DNA of 64,000 bases from Noviherbaspirillum sedimenti (GTDB taxonomy: Bacteria; Pseudomonadota; Gammaproteobacteria; Burkholderiales; Burkholderiaceae_D): assembly GCF_003590835.1 (NCBI RefSeq), contig NZ_QYUQ01000002.1, forward strand, positions 2,046,001-2,110,000. Direction: 5' to 3'. The position numbers were made by a program, and so were the translations under genes. Under the pieces are notes generated by a model that was not told where the DNA came from, searched no databases, and saw nothing but the letters and a program-made list of their open reading frames with translations. Position 1 is the stretch's first letter; each line of letters begins with the position of its first letter. Positions 56,089 to 64,000 of the stretch are shown here, in pieces.

Positions 56089-57801
56089 CTAGAATGAAGT
56101 TTTTACAGTCAGCTGTACCCAGCCCTTGTCATTCAATGCGACAGGGCCATTCCCGCCGAAACCGGCGTACGACGTACCCAGGCCAGGCACATTGGCTTTC
56201 GGGCTCGTATTCCATTTATATCCGTTGTATTGAAGCGCCACGGTGGTTTTCTGGCGGATGGTCGCTTTCACGCCGACCGAGAAAATTTTTGTTCCCTGTG
56301 CATAGAACGAACCGGCGGCATAAGCCGGATTGCCGTGCACCCCGTAGGTCAAGGACATCGGCGCACTCAGATCAATGCCTGGCCCGACTTGCAACCATTG
56401 CGGCTCAAACAGGAATGCCACCGCCAAAGCATTTTTCGATGCACAGCCATCGGCTTTGGCGCCCGGCAGCGCTGCGTTGACGCTGTCTCGGCAACTGGCA
56501 TAGCCGACCCCGTTGTACAGGTTGGCGTTACGGCTTACCCGGTTAAGATGGGTATAGGACATTTCCGCGATGAGCAAGCCAGTATCCCAAAGCGGGGTTT
56601 GAGGCAATGTGTACAAGCCATTGGCAATGACGTTGACGATGTCGCCGGTAGCGCCCTCGCGGTACGGAACGCCCACCAGGCCGTTCGAGAATGCGCTATT
56701 CAGAGCCGTATCGGTGCGATAAGAAACTTCCCAGCCGGTGCTAAGCGTGCCGAAGGTGCGCTCGTAACTCACACCAAACAACTTGCTCTTTCTCGCAAAT
56801 GTCTGATGAACCTCGCCCCCGCCGCCCGCGTAGATATCCGCTGCAGCCCATGGTTGTACATCATCAAACTGCCGGTAATAAAATCCGATGTCGCCACCCG
56901 CCCAAGCCGGCGACCATGCAGCCTTGACGCCGAAGTTGTTATTGATGCCCTTGGGCTTATAGGACTTCCCGGCCGAGACCGGACCGCCGAACAATCCGGC
57001 AACAGCACCGCCGCTGGTCGGGCCGGAGTAAAGAATATCGAACGGCCCCAGGTAGGTTCCGCCTTGAGGAAAGCGGTTAGCGCGAAACTCCAGGAAATAC
57101 TGGGCACTGACCGACAACTCCGGCGTCAGGTCAGCCGATGCCATGACTTGCGCACGCGGCAGGAACAGTTCTTTGACTTCGGATCCAGGCTGCGTGAACG
57201 CCTTCACGTAGTCCACCGGATGCTGGGAATATGCAATATTGGAAAAGCCGAAGAAAAAGGCATTGCCCCAGTGCTGCGTGAAACGGCCAGCCTTCAGGTA
57301 GAGGGGAGTTTCGCCCACTTTTGTATTGTGAAACACGAAGGCATCCAGAATCTCGCCGCCCTGCAGATGCCATTTTTTGGTTTCCGGCGAATAGACGCCG
57401 CTCGGATAGCTCAGGAAAGTAGAAAAAGCCGGATTGGGATTGGTCCTGACTTTGTCATCGTAGGCAAAGTCCTTCCAGTAAGAACCCGACAGCCGAAACC
57501 CGGTATTTTTCTGGTACACACCCTGCAACTCCACCATGCCCTGGACGCGATTGGTGACCATGTCACCCTTGTCGAACTTGTAATCGCCTTCGGCAAAGAA
57601 AGGATGATTGCCGATCGCGTCATCCCGCTCCTGGGTTCGCCACCCAGCCGTATACTGCACCGTCGTATCGAGATTGACGTCCCAATCGCCGCCACTTTTC
57701 AAGTTGGCCGCTTGAGCCTGCCCCACCCCACCCATGACAGCCAGCGCAGACGCCAGCACAGTCAAAGGCAGTGAACCGCGAATCTGTATATCGCTCATCA
57801 T
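56089..57801 (-). CDS. DUF1302 outer-membrane protein
   Basis: A 570-residue protein with a signal peptide ending at AQA (about residue 32) and a mature start NLKSGGDWDVNLDTTVQYTAGWR, typical of DUF1302 proteins. The body alternates short aromatic-rich strands and ends in a terminal Phe (TVKTSF), both marks of an outer-membrane barrel. It is expected to pass a hydrophobic or aromatic substrate across the outer membrane. It heads the operon with DUF1329, the YCF48-like and RND genes. The ATG at 57801 has GGAGG four bases upstream; 57798 is also possible. Confidence 0.88.
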   Translation of the reverse strand: MMSDIQIRGSLPLTVLASALAVMGGVGQAQAANLKSGGDWDVNLDTTVQYTAGWRTQERDDAIGNHPFFAEGDYKFDKGDMVTNRVQGMVELQGVYQKNTGFRLSGSYWKDFAYDDKVRTNPNPAFSTFLSYPSGVYSPETKKWHLQGGEILDAFVFHNTKVGETPLYLKAGRFTQHWGNAFFFGFSNIAYSQHPVDYVKAFTQPGSEVKELFLPRAQVMASADLTPELSVSAQYFLEFRANRFPQGGTYLGPFDILYSGPTSGGAVAGLFGGPVSAGKSYKPKGINNNFGVKAAWSPAWAGGDIGFYYRQFDDVQPWAAADIYAGGGGEVHQTFARKSKLFGVSYERTFGTLSTGWEVSYRTDTALNSAFSNGLVGVPYREGATGDIVNVIANGLYTLPQTPLWDTGLLIAEMSYTHLNRVSRNANLYNGVGYASCRDSVNAALPGAKADGCASKNALAVAFLFEPQWLQVGPGIDLSAPMSLTYGVHGNPAYAAGSFYAQGTKIFSVGVKATIRQKTTVALQYNGYKWNTSPKANVPGLGTSYAGFGGNGPVALNDKGWVQLTVKTSF

Positions 57802-57931
57802 GTCACCTCCGTTTTATTATTCCCTTGGACAAAGATGCCCCCTTGAAAGGTGGCATGCCTTCTTCATGCTGCTGACGTGTCATTCAAATTGCTGTCTGCT
57901 ATAAAACTCCTTGCTGTTGTTATTAAGAAAT

Positions 57932-57972
57932 TTTTTTCCATGAGCCCGGCGGGCTCGTTGGCTTGGAAAAAA
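57932..57972. repeat. Nested inverted repeat upstream of the DUF1302 operon
   Basis: Outer arms TTTTTTCCA at 57932-57940 and TGGAAAAAA at 57964-57972 enclose an inner hairpin GAGCCC-GGC-GGGCTC at 57942-57956. It lies about 130 bases upstream of the DUF1302 start, in a 446-base gap (57802-58247) that holds no gene. It may be an operator or a terminator for transcription in either direction. Confidence 0.6.
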
Positions 57973-58020
57973 TCAAAGGAAGCATCCAGCGCACTCGATA
58001 ACGGCCAGTGCAGGATTGAT

Positions 58021-58031
58021 GGGGGGGGGGG
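58021..58031. repeat. Run of 11 G upstream of the DUF1302 operon
   Basis: An uninterrupted G11 tract followed by AGG in the same intergenic region, about 220 bases upstream of the DUF1302 ATG. Runs of this length are rare and prone to slippage. Confidence 0.8.
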
Positions 58032-58247
58032 AGGCGCCACACCGTTGCAGCTCACGCGACCGCGCAAACGGGGGTGTGAATAACTATTCCGGACGGAATC
58101 TCGACTATTCATACATGTCTCCAGCTTATAATTTTTAGCCTGATGGCTGTTGTGATATGAAGTCACTATATCCACCGACTTCGGGCGACAACCCACCCGT
58201 CATGAGTGGTTATAGGGTGGCTGGCCGGGTCACCCGGAGACGCCCTG

Positions 58248-59036
58248 TCATCGGCCTTTGAAATTCGCACGGCGCTTGGCCAAAAATGCGCTTACCCCCT
58301 CAATGAAATCCGCTGTCCTCGTCGCCGCCCTGAAGGCCTTTCGTTCGGCCTCAAGCTGGTCGTGCAGCGGACTGGAAAAGGAATCCTGTACCAGACGTTT
58401 GTACTGGCCATAGGCACGGGTGGGACCGGCAGCGACCTGCCTGGCCAATTCTTCAATCCGCGCCGATAACGCGCCATCCGGCACCAGGAAATTGACCAGC
58501 CCGATGTCCTTCGCTTCCGCTGCGCTCAATGTCTCGCTCAGCAGCATGAACTGCGCCGCCCGGCGTACGCCAAGTATCCTGGGAAGGAAATATGTCGTGC
58601 CACAATCAGGTGCTGCGCCTACCCGGTCATAGGCCATCAGAAATTTCGTACTGTCGGCTGCCACCACGATGTCGCAAGCCGACACAAATGCCAGGCCAGC
58701 GCCGGCGACGGCGCCATGCACCGCAGCCAGCACCGGGGCATCCATGGCGCGCAAGGCCTCTATGACCGGATTTAATGCGCCGAGAAGCTCATCGACGACC
58801 GTCTCGGCCTGGTCGAAGTCCTCGGCGAAACGGCCAACGTCGCCGCCCGCCATAAAAGCAGGCCCTTTTCCCCTTAATACGACACAGCGCACGCGGCGAT
58901 CGTCGACCAGCGGAAGAATGCAGTCACGCAGGGCATACGCAAGAGGAATGTCAATCGCATTCAGGACTTGCGGCCGGTTGATCGAAATCCAGGCGATCCC
59001 GCTGACAGCATCAAAATCCAGCGCGGCAAGGCTCAT
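58248..59036 (-). CDS. Enoyl-CoA hydratase/isomerase family protein
   Basis: A 262-residue crotonase-fold enzyme for beta-oxidation-like steps. It shows GIAWISINRPQVLNAIDIPL, GKGPAFMAGGDV (oxyanion-hole region) and VHGAVAGAGLAFVSACDIVV, with GAAPDCGTTYFLPR near residue 140; the second glutamate of classic hydratases (usually in GxxPGxGxTQ) appears replaced by Asp in PDCG. Its start overlaps the end of the bifunctional gene by four bases (ATGA), so they are co-translated. Confidence 0.9.
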   Translation of the reverse strand: MSLAALDFDAVSGIAWISINRPQVLNAIDIPLAYALRDCILPLVDDRRVRCVVLRGKGPAFMAGGDVGRFAEDFDQAETVVDELLGALNPVIEALRAMDAPVLAAVHGAVAGAGLAFVSACDIVVAADSTKFLMAYDRVGAAPDCGTTYFLPRILGVRRAAQFMLLSETLSAAEAKDIGLVNFLVPDGALSARIEELARQVAAGPTRAYGQYKRLVQDSFSSPLHDQLEAERKAFRAATRTADFIEGVSAFLAKRRANFKGR

Positions 59037-61201
59037 GCTGCGGCCCCCCGAAGAGGGGATTGCACTGGTACGCCATCGGTATAAAAACGCCCTCCCTTGG
59101 TTTCAAATTCGCGTAGCAACTGCGGCACTTCAAAGCGTGGCCCGTACAGCGCCACGAATTGGTCGCATTGCTTGACGAACGCTTGCGCGCCAATCCCGTC
59201 GATGAACGAAAATGGACCACCCAGCCAGGATGGAAATGCCCAGGCCAGCTGCGCGCCAAGATCCGCTTCGGCGGCATCGACCACGACGCCATCGGCCCAG
59301 CAACGCGCCGCCTCGATCACTTGCGCGTACAGCAGGCGCTCCTTGACTTCAGCGATATCGATCTCGCGCGCATGCCCCACGAACCCGGTGTCCAGACGCT
59401 TCGGCGCGTCGCCAGGGTACAGATAGAAGCCGTGTCCGGATTTTCGGCCAAGGCGCTTGCACTCTTTCAGTAAATCGACGATACGGTTCTGCGCCACGTG
59501 GCGGTCATCGGCCCAGGCGCCAGCCTCGCGCGCGCGGAACAAATGGCCAATGTGGTACAAGACGTCAATACCCACTTCGTCGGCCAGCGCCAGTGGCCCG
59601 ACCGGCATGCCAAGCGCGACGCCGCCATTTTCGATCAGCGCGGCGCTGACGCCGTCGGCCAGCAGGCGGATGCCTTCCCGTATGTACGCATCAACGCAGC
59701 GCGAGGTATAAAATCCGTAGCCGTCGTTGACCACAATCGGCGTTTTGCGTATCTGCTGAATATAGTCAAGCGATCGGGCCAGCGTTTGCGCTGAAGTATT
59801 CTTGCCCACGATGACTTCGACCAACTCCATCCTGGAGACCGGCGAAAAGAAATGGAGTCCGATGAAATTTTCCGGCCTGATGCTGGACGCTGCCAGTTCA
59901 TTGATAGGCAACGCCGAGGTGTTTGTCGCAAAGATGGCATTGGCGCTGGTGGCCGCTTCAGTCGCCTTGGTCACGCTCGCTTTCAAGGCTGCATCCTCAA
60001 GGACAGCCTCCACCACAAGATCACAATCGCCAAACGCTGCGTAGCTGTCGGCCACGCCAATGCGCGATAACAATGCATCGCGAGCGGCCTGCGCCAGACG
60101 GCCTTTTTTCACCTCGATCTCAAGCGCCTGGGCGATGTTGTCGTAGCCGCGCTGCGCCGTGGCCAGATCGCGATCGAGCAGCACGACGTCAATCCCCGCT
60201 GCTGCCGACACTTGCGCAATCCCGGCGCCCATGAATCCTGCACCCAGCACACCGACTTTGCCAACCTGCGACTTCGCGATGCCTGCCGGGCGGCGCGCCA
60301 ATTTACTCGCAGCCTGCTTGGCGAAAAACAGGGTCCGGATCATGTTCTGGGCGACACTTCCCTGCACCAGAAGGACAAAATGCTTTTGTTCGATAAGCAA
60401 CGCTTTGCCGATCGGCAGGCGAGCGCCTTCGTAAATGCAACGCAGAATTGCGTACGGTGCCGGGTAATTGTCGCGGATCGACGCATGCGTTGCGGCGTTC
60501 GCGGCCACCAGGGCGTTGGCATTGGCGGGCGCATAACAGTCACCGCCGGGTAGCCGGAAGCCTTTCTCGTCCCAAGGCGCGCTGGCCTTGACCCGGCCCT
60601 CGGACACAGCCGTTTCTGCCGCCTTGCGTAATTGATCCGGCGGAACGATTTCGTCCAGGATGCCAAGGCTGAGCGCATCCTGGGCACTGAGCGCGGTACC
60701 CTTGGTCAGCAAGGGAATGCTGCGCGCCACACCGATGATGCGCGGTAGACGCTGGGTGCCGCCGGCGCCGGGCAATAGTCCAAGCTTAACTTCCGGCAAT
60801 CCAAATTGTGCCCGTGAATTGTCGGCGGCGATGCGGTAATGACATGCCAGCATCAGTTCCAGACCGGCACCCAATGCTGTGCCGCTTGCCGCAGCAACGA
60901 CCGGCTTGCCGCAAGTCTCAATCCGACGAAACAGATTGCCATAGCAGCTGATGCGCTGCAGCGCGTCGGCCGGGCTCACGTCCGGCCCGGCAAGGTCTGC
61001 CATCTGCTCCAGATCGGCACCAGCGATGAAACTGCTCTTGGCCGAACTGATCACGATTGCCTTGATCGCGTCGTCACCAACGAGCCGTTCGAATTGCCTT
61101 CCCATTTCATCGGCAAGGGCCGGGGTAAACACGTTCATCGAGCGGCCGGGCAAGTCGATGATCAGGTGACCGATGCTTGCGTTAATTTCAGTGGTAATCA
61201 T
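59033..61201 (-). CDS. Bifunctional enoyl-CoA hydratase / 3-hydroxyacyl-CoA dehydrogenase (FadB/FadJ-like)
   Basis: A 722-residue enzyme with an N-terminal crotonase domain (residues 1-190; [51 protein letters not shown]) and a C-terminal dehydrogenase domain with the NAD motif [15 protein letters not shown] at about residue 300, [10 protein letters not shown] and [13 protein letters not shown] with the catalytic His. The start at 61201 is chosen by the AGGAAG site seven bases upstream and the domain start; a longer frame upstream is out of character. It follows the thiolase gene by 43 bases. Confidence 0.93.
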   Translation of the reverse strand: MITTEINASIGHLIIDLPGRSMNVFTPALADEMGRQFERLVGDDAIKAIVISSAKSSFIAGADLEQMADLAGPDVSPADALQRISCYGNLFRRIETCGKPVVAAASGTALGAGLELMLACHYRIAADNSRAQFGLPEVKLGLLPGAGGTQRLPRIIGVARSIPLLTKGTALSAQDALSLGILDEIVPPDQLRKAAETAVSEGRVKASAPWDEKGFRLPGGDCYAPANANALVAANAATHASIRDNYPAPYAILRCIYEGARLPIGKALLIEQKHFVLLVQGSVAQNMIRTLFFAKQAASKLARRPAGIAKSQVGKVGVLGAGFMGAGIAQVSAAAGIDVVLLDRDLATAQRGYDNIAQALEIEVKKGRLAQAARDALLSRIGVADSYAAFGDCDLVVEAVLEDAALKASVTKATEAATSANAIFATNTSALPINELAASSIRPENFIGLHFFSPVSRMELVEVIVGKNTSAQTLARSLDYIQQIRKTPIVVNDGYGFYTSRCVDAYIREGIRLLADGVSAALIENGGVALGMPVGPLALADEVGIDVLYHIGHLFRAREAGAWADDRHVAQNRIVDLLKECKRLGRKSGHGFYLYPGDAPKRLDTGFVGHAREIDIAEVKERLLYAQVIEAARCWADGVVVDAAEADLGAQLAWAFPSWLGGPFSFIDGIGAQAFVKQCDQFVALYGPRFEVPQLLREFETKGGRFYTDGVPVQSPLRGAAA

Positions 61202-61244
61202 GGATAAGCTTCCTGTGATAATGAGGTTGGACCGGATCGCAGTC

Positions 61245-62453
61245 CTAGACGCGTTCGATGATGGTGGCAACGCCCATCCCGGCGCCGATGCACAAGGTGA
61301 CCAGCGCAGTCGACTTGCCGCTGCGTTCCAGTTCGTCGAGCGCGGCGCCAAGAATCATGGCCCCGGTCGCCCCCAGCGGATGCCCCATGGCGATGGCGCC
61401 GCCGTTGACATTGATCCGGTCGAAATCGATATCCAGTGCTTCGGCAAAGCGCATGGGTACGGCGGCAAACGCCTCATTGACCTCGAACAGGTCAATGTCC
61501 GAAGCACGCATGCCTGCGCGCTTGAGGGCTTTTTCCGCGGCAAATGACGGGCCGGTCAGCATGATGGTCGGCTCGGACCCGACTTCGGCAAAGGCGCGGA
61601 TGCGCGCCCGCGGCTTCAGGCCGGCTGCCTTGCCGGCGGACGCCGAGCCGATGAGCATGGCGCATGCGCCATCGACGATACCGGATGAATTGCCGGCATG
61701 GTGGACATGGCCGATCGCCTCCACTTGCGGATAGCGTTGAATCGCCAGCGCGTCGAAACCGGCGGCACGTCCGATTTCGGCGAAAGACGGCTTGAGCGCA
61801 GCCATATCGGCCAGCGTGCATGACGGCCGAACAGTCTCGTCATGCGCCAGCAGGATTTCTCCGAGGATGCCCTTGACCGGCACCACCGAAGCATTGAAGC
61901 GCCCTTCCGCCCAGGCATGGGCAGCGCGCTGGTGACTGCGCACCGCAAACGCATCCACATCGGCACGGCTATAGTTCGAGAGCGTCGCCATCAAGTCGGC
62001 GCTGACTCCCTGCGGAATGAAATTGGAGGTAAATGCCGTGACCGGGTCCACGCTCCAGCAACCGCCATCGGACAGCATGGGCACACGCGACATCGATTCG
62101 CTACCGCCGGCGACAATGAAGCCATCCGAGCCAGCGGCAATTTTTGCAGCGGCCATATTGCAGGCCTCCAGCCCGGATCCGCAGAAACGGTTGATCTGCA
62201 CCCCCGCTGCTTCCTGCGCATACCCGGCCTGCAAGGCAGCGAGCCGGGGCAGGCACTGTCCCTGCTCGCCAATCGGCATGACTACGCCGAATATCACATC
62301 ATCTACCGTGCGCGTATCAAGCTTGTTGCGGTCGCGCAGCGCGGCCAGCACCGTGGCGGCCAGATGCACCGCGGTCGCCTCGTGCAGCGCGCCATCAGGC
62401 CGTCCCCGTCCGCGGGGCGTACGTACATGGTCAAAAATCAAGGCTGTCGTCAT
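61245..62453 (-). CDS. Acetyl-CoA acyltransferase (thiolase)
   Basis: A 402-residue type I thiolase for the last cleavage of beta-oxidation. It has the three catalytic blocks: NRFCGSGLEA (nucleophile Cys at about residue 91), VNEAFAAVP with GHPLGATGAM (His), and LCIGAGMGVA (second Cys). Start MTTALIFDHVRTPRG matches the family. The neighbours suggest it acts on the same substrate as the enoyl-CoA enzymes downstream. Confidence 0.93.
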   Translation of the reverse strand: MTTALIFDHVRTPRGRGRPDGALHEATAVHLAATVLAALRDRNKLDTRTVDDVIFGVVMPIGEQGQCLPRLAALQAGYAQEAAGVQINRFCGSGLEACNMAAAKIAAGSDGFIVAGGSESMSRVPMLSDGGCWSVDPVTAFTSNFIPQGVSADLMATLSNYSRADVDAFAVRSHQRAAHAWAEGRFNASVVPVKGILGEILLAHDETVRPSCTLADMAALKPSFAEIGRAAGFDALAIQRYPQVEAIGHVHHAGNSSGIVDGACAMLIGSASAGKAAGLKPRARIRAFAEVGSEPTIMLTGPSFAAEKALKRAGMRASDIDLFEVNEAFAAVPMRFAEALDIDFDRINVNGGAIAMGHPLGATGAMILGAALDELERSGKSTALVTLCIGAGMGVATIIERV

Positions 62454-62552
62454 TTCATTTCCTCCTGAACTTTCAAATTTTCATTGCAAACGGGGCAATC
62501 CCACCTGGCCCGTCTGCGCATCAACACGTCATTGCGAAAATGGCGCAGCACG

Positions 62553-63341
62553 CTATGCCGACCACAGGCCGCCCTCGACCGGGAGAATTGCGCCCGACAG
62601 ATAGGCCCCCGCGCGCGAACACAGGAAGATCACGGCACCGCCGACATCTTCCGGCGACCCCAGCCGGTGCGCCGGGATCGCCGCCAGCATCTGTTCTTTC
62701 AGGCCGGGGGCAGCGGTGAAGAACCCGGCCGTCATATCGCTGGGGAAAAAGCCCGGCGCGATGGCATTCACGGTGATATTGCGGGCCGTCAAATCGGAGG
62801 CGAGCATCCGGGTGAGGTGATGCAGTCCGGCCTTGGTCGCGCCATAGGCATAGGCCTGGCTGCTCTTGGCCCACAAGCCTGCAATCGATCCGATGTTGAC
62901 GACGCGCGCCGGGCTGCCTGCCTTGGCTGCGGCGGCCAGTTGCGGAAGCAACTGCTGCACCAGGAAAAACGGTGCGCGCAGGTTGAGCGCAACTTCGCGG
63001 TCCCAGCTGGCATCGTCAGCCGCCTCGATCGGGCCGGCGCTGAACGCGCCGGCATTATTGACAATGATGTCCAGTGCCGGCGCGTGCTGCGCAATGGCGC
63101 CAGCGGCAGCACGCACACCGTCCATCGTCGCCAGGTCATGGCGCAGGAAGGTGCAGCTGCCCTCGCGCGCCAGCTCGGCGGCGAAACGCTCGCCCTCCTC
63201 TGCCGAGCGCGCCACTACCAGCACTTTGCAGCCGGCCCGCACCAGTGCCCGGCTGATCATGGCGCCGACACCCTTGGCGCCGCCAGTCACGACCGCGGTC
63301 CTTCCCTCGATAGAAAACAAGTCATTCAAAAATCCACTCAT
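62553..63341 (-). CDS. Short-chain dehydrogenase/reductase
   Basis: A 262-residue SDR oxidoreductase with TGGAKGVGAMISRAL, the NNAGAFSAG loop, Ser in NIGSIAGLWA and YGATKAGL carrying the Tyr-x3-Lys dyad. The C terminus ending VEGGLWSA is usual for NAD(P)-binding 3-oxoacyl reductases or alcohol dehydrogenases of degradation clusters. The ATG at 63341 has AAAGGA six bases before it. It is in one direction with the thiolase and bifunctional genes. Confidence 0.9.
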   Translation of the reverse strand: MSGFLNDLFSIEGRTAVVTGGAKGVGAMISRALVRAGCKVLVVARSAEEGERFAAELAREGSCTFLRHDLATMDGVRAAAGAIAQHAPALDIIVNNAGAFSAGPIEAADDASWDREVALNLRAPFFLVQQLLPQLAAAAKAGSPARVVNIGSIAGLWAKSSQAYAYGATKAGLHHLTRMLASDLTARNITVNAIAPGFFPSDMTAGFFTAAPGLKEQMLAAIPAHRLGSPEDVGGAVIFLCSRAGAYLSGAILPVEGGLWSA

Positions 63342-63402
63342 GGCAATTCCTTTCAGGAGCCGGTTAATTCTGTTGATATTGAAGATTCGTAAAATGGCGT
63401 CA

Positions 63403-64000
63403 TCACACTTTTTCCGTGGATGGCTTATTTTCCAGACCGGCTTGCGTCTCCCGCGCCAAGTCGATTCTTTGCAGCGGAACAAACTTCACGGCGGTGCTTG
63501 CAAACTGCGCCGGGTTCCTGAATTTCGCCAGTATCTGCGGCTCGATCTGCCTGACTTTCTTGACGTTGGCTTCCTTGATGTGGCCAAAGCCCCTGATCTG
63601 CGCCGGCAAGCCGGCAAATTCCACTGCGGCCGCATGGTTGGAAGCTGTCAGCACTCCGGCCATCATCGTCAGCTGCGCCTCGTAGTCGTCGATCAGTCCT
63701 CGCTCCATCCGCCGTTCCTCGGTGTAGCCGAATACATCGAACGCCGTACCGCGCAGGAATTTAAGGCGGGCCAGTAGGCCGAAGGCATGGCCGACCCAGG
63801 AACCGAATTCGCGTTTGACCAGCTGTCCGGTAAGCGGATCGCGCTTGGCGAATAGCGGCGGCGCCAGGTTGTAGCGCAGCTTCATTTCACCGGCGAAATT
63901 TTCCTTCAACTGTTGCTTGAAGCTGGGCAGGCTGTAGAGACGGCCGACCTCGTATTCATCCTTGTAAGCCATCAGCTTGGCAAAATTGCGTGCCACGGCG
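63403..64000 (-). CDS. Indolepyruvate ferredoxin oxidoreductase, C-terminal part (cut by window edge)
   Basis: The last 199 residues or so of a large protein, open to the window end. The sequence VARNFAKLMAYKDEYEVGRL, then FAGEMKLRYNLAPPLFAKRD, LRGTAFDVFGYTEERRMERG and FGHIKEANVKKV fits the C-terminal DUF6537-like domain of fused indolepyruvate ferredoxin oxidoreductases. These convert aryl or branched 2-oxoacids to acyl-CoA with ferredoxin. Here it precedes the beta-oxidation genes, so its acyl-CoA product could feed them. The catalytic thiamine domains lie outside the window. Confidence 0.85.
   Translation of the reverse strand, partial: AVARNFAKLMAYKDEYEVGRLYSLPSFKQQLKENFAGEMKLRYNLAPPLFAKRDPLTGQLVKREFGSWVGHAFGLLARLKFLRGTAFDVFGYTEERRMERGLIDDYEAQLTMMAGVLTASNHAAAVEFAGLPAQIRGFGHIKEANVKKVRQIEPQILAKFRNPAQFASTAVKFVPLQRIDLARETQAGLENKPSTEKV

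Noticed and set aside
56230..57774. Plus-strand frame of 514 residues opposite the DUF1302 gene
   Set aside because: Shadow of a well-supported outer-membrane protein gene.

Overview
The window looks like the chromosome of a betaproteobacterium of the order Burkholderiales, most likely family Oxalobacteraceae (Herbaspirillum, Collimonas or Herminiimonas-like). The reasons are GC-rich coding sequence, a complete Entner-Doudoroff gene set, and housekeeping neighbourhoods typical of that group (exbB-exbD-lpxK-Trm112-kdsB-adk, xseA-sodB, radC-rpmB-rpmG). The placement is inferred from gene content, not from rRNA. No rRNA, tRNA, CRISPR array, prophage or intact insertion sequence was found.

Region 1 (1-16.2 kb) is a sugar-catabolism block, almost all on the minus strand: ppc (cut by the window edge), pgl, zwf, eda, edd, a DUF4432 aldose-epimerase-like gene, pgi, a LamB-type porin, a PfkB sugar kinase and a ribose/fructose-type (CUT2) ABC transporter, with a divergent LacI regulator. 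Read together, it can take up a hexose (probably fructose), phosphorylate it, convert it to glucose 6-phosphate and degrade it by the Entner-Doudoroff route. An IS3-family remnant lies directly after the regulator.

Region 2 (16.2-25.7 kb) holds an old-yellow-enzyme reductase with a divergent ArsR-type regulator, a lipoprotein of unknown role, a possible 28-residue membrane protein, livFGMH (no livK nearby), ispH, fkpB, radC, and rpmB-rpmG with a good promoter and terminator.

Region 3 (25.8-33.6 kb) is the most unusual part. Seven tightly overlapping minus-strand genes look like a composite anti-phage or abortive-infection island: AbiEi antitoxin/repressor, AbiEii nucleotidyltransferase, an AbiJ-like protein, a small protein like the middle component of ABC three-component systems, a Rad50/SMC-like ATPase with two CxxC motifs, a helical protein, and a PD-(D/E)XK nuclease. 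The last two overlap out of frame across an A7 run and may be one frameshifted protein. The promoter carries inverted repeats suited to AbiEi autoregulation. A ~94-residue gene of unknown role, possibly truncated, lies at the far edge.

Region 4 (33.7-50.8 kb) is housekeeping and envelope biology: a fatty-acid desaturase, an MscS channel, an RsmB-type rRNA methyltransferase, purN, an overlapping barnase/barstar pair, a secreted Pro/Tyr-rich protein, a patatin phospholipase, a short-chain dehydrogenase, a probably K+-independent H+-pyrophosphatase, adk, kdsB, a Trm112-like protein, lpxK, exbD, exbB, xseA and sodB.

Region 5 (50.9-64 kb) is for hydrophobic-substrate metabolism. One operon encodes a DUF1302 outer-membrane protein, a DUF1329 protein, a YCF48-like beta-propeller and an RND/MMPL exporter. 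Beside it is a beta-oxidation set: indolepyruvate oxidoreductase (cut by the window edge), a short-chain dehydrogenase, thiolase, a bifunctional FadB/J-like enzyme and an enoyl-CoA hydratase. Together they suggest uptake and breakdown of a lipid-like, terpenoid or aromatic substrate. Family assignments rest on motifs recognised by eye, without database searches.
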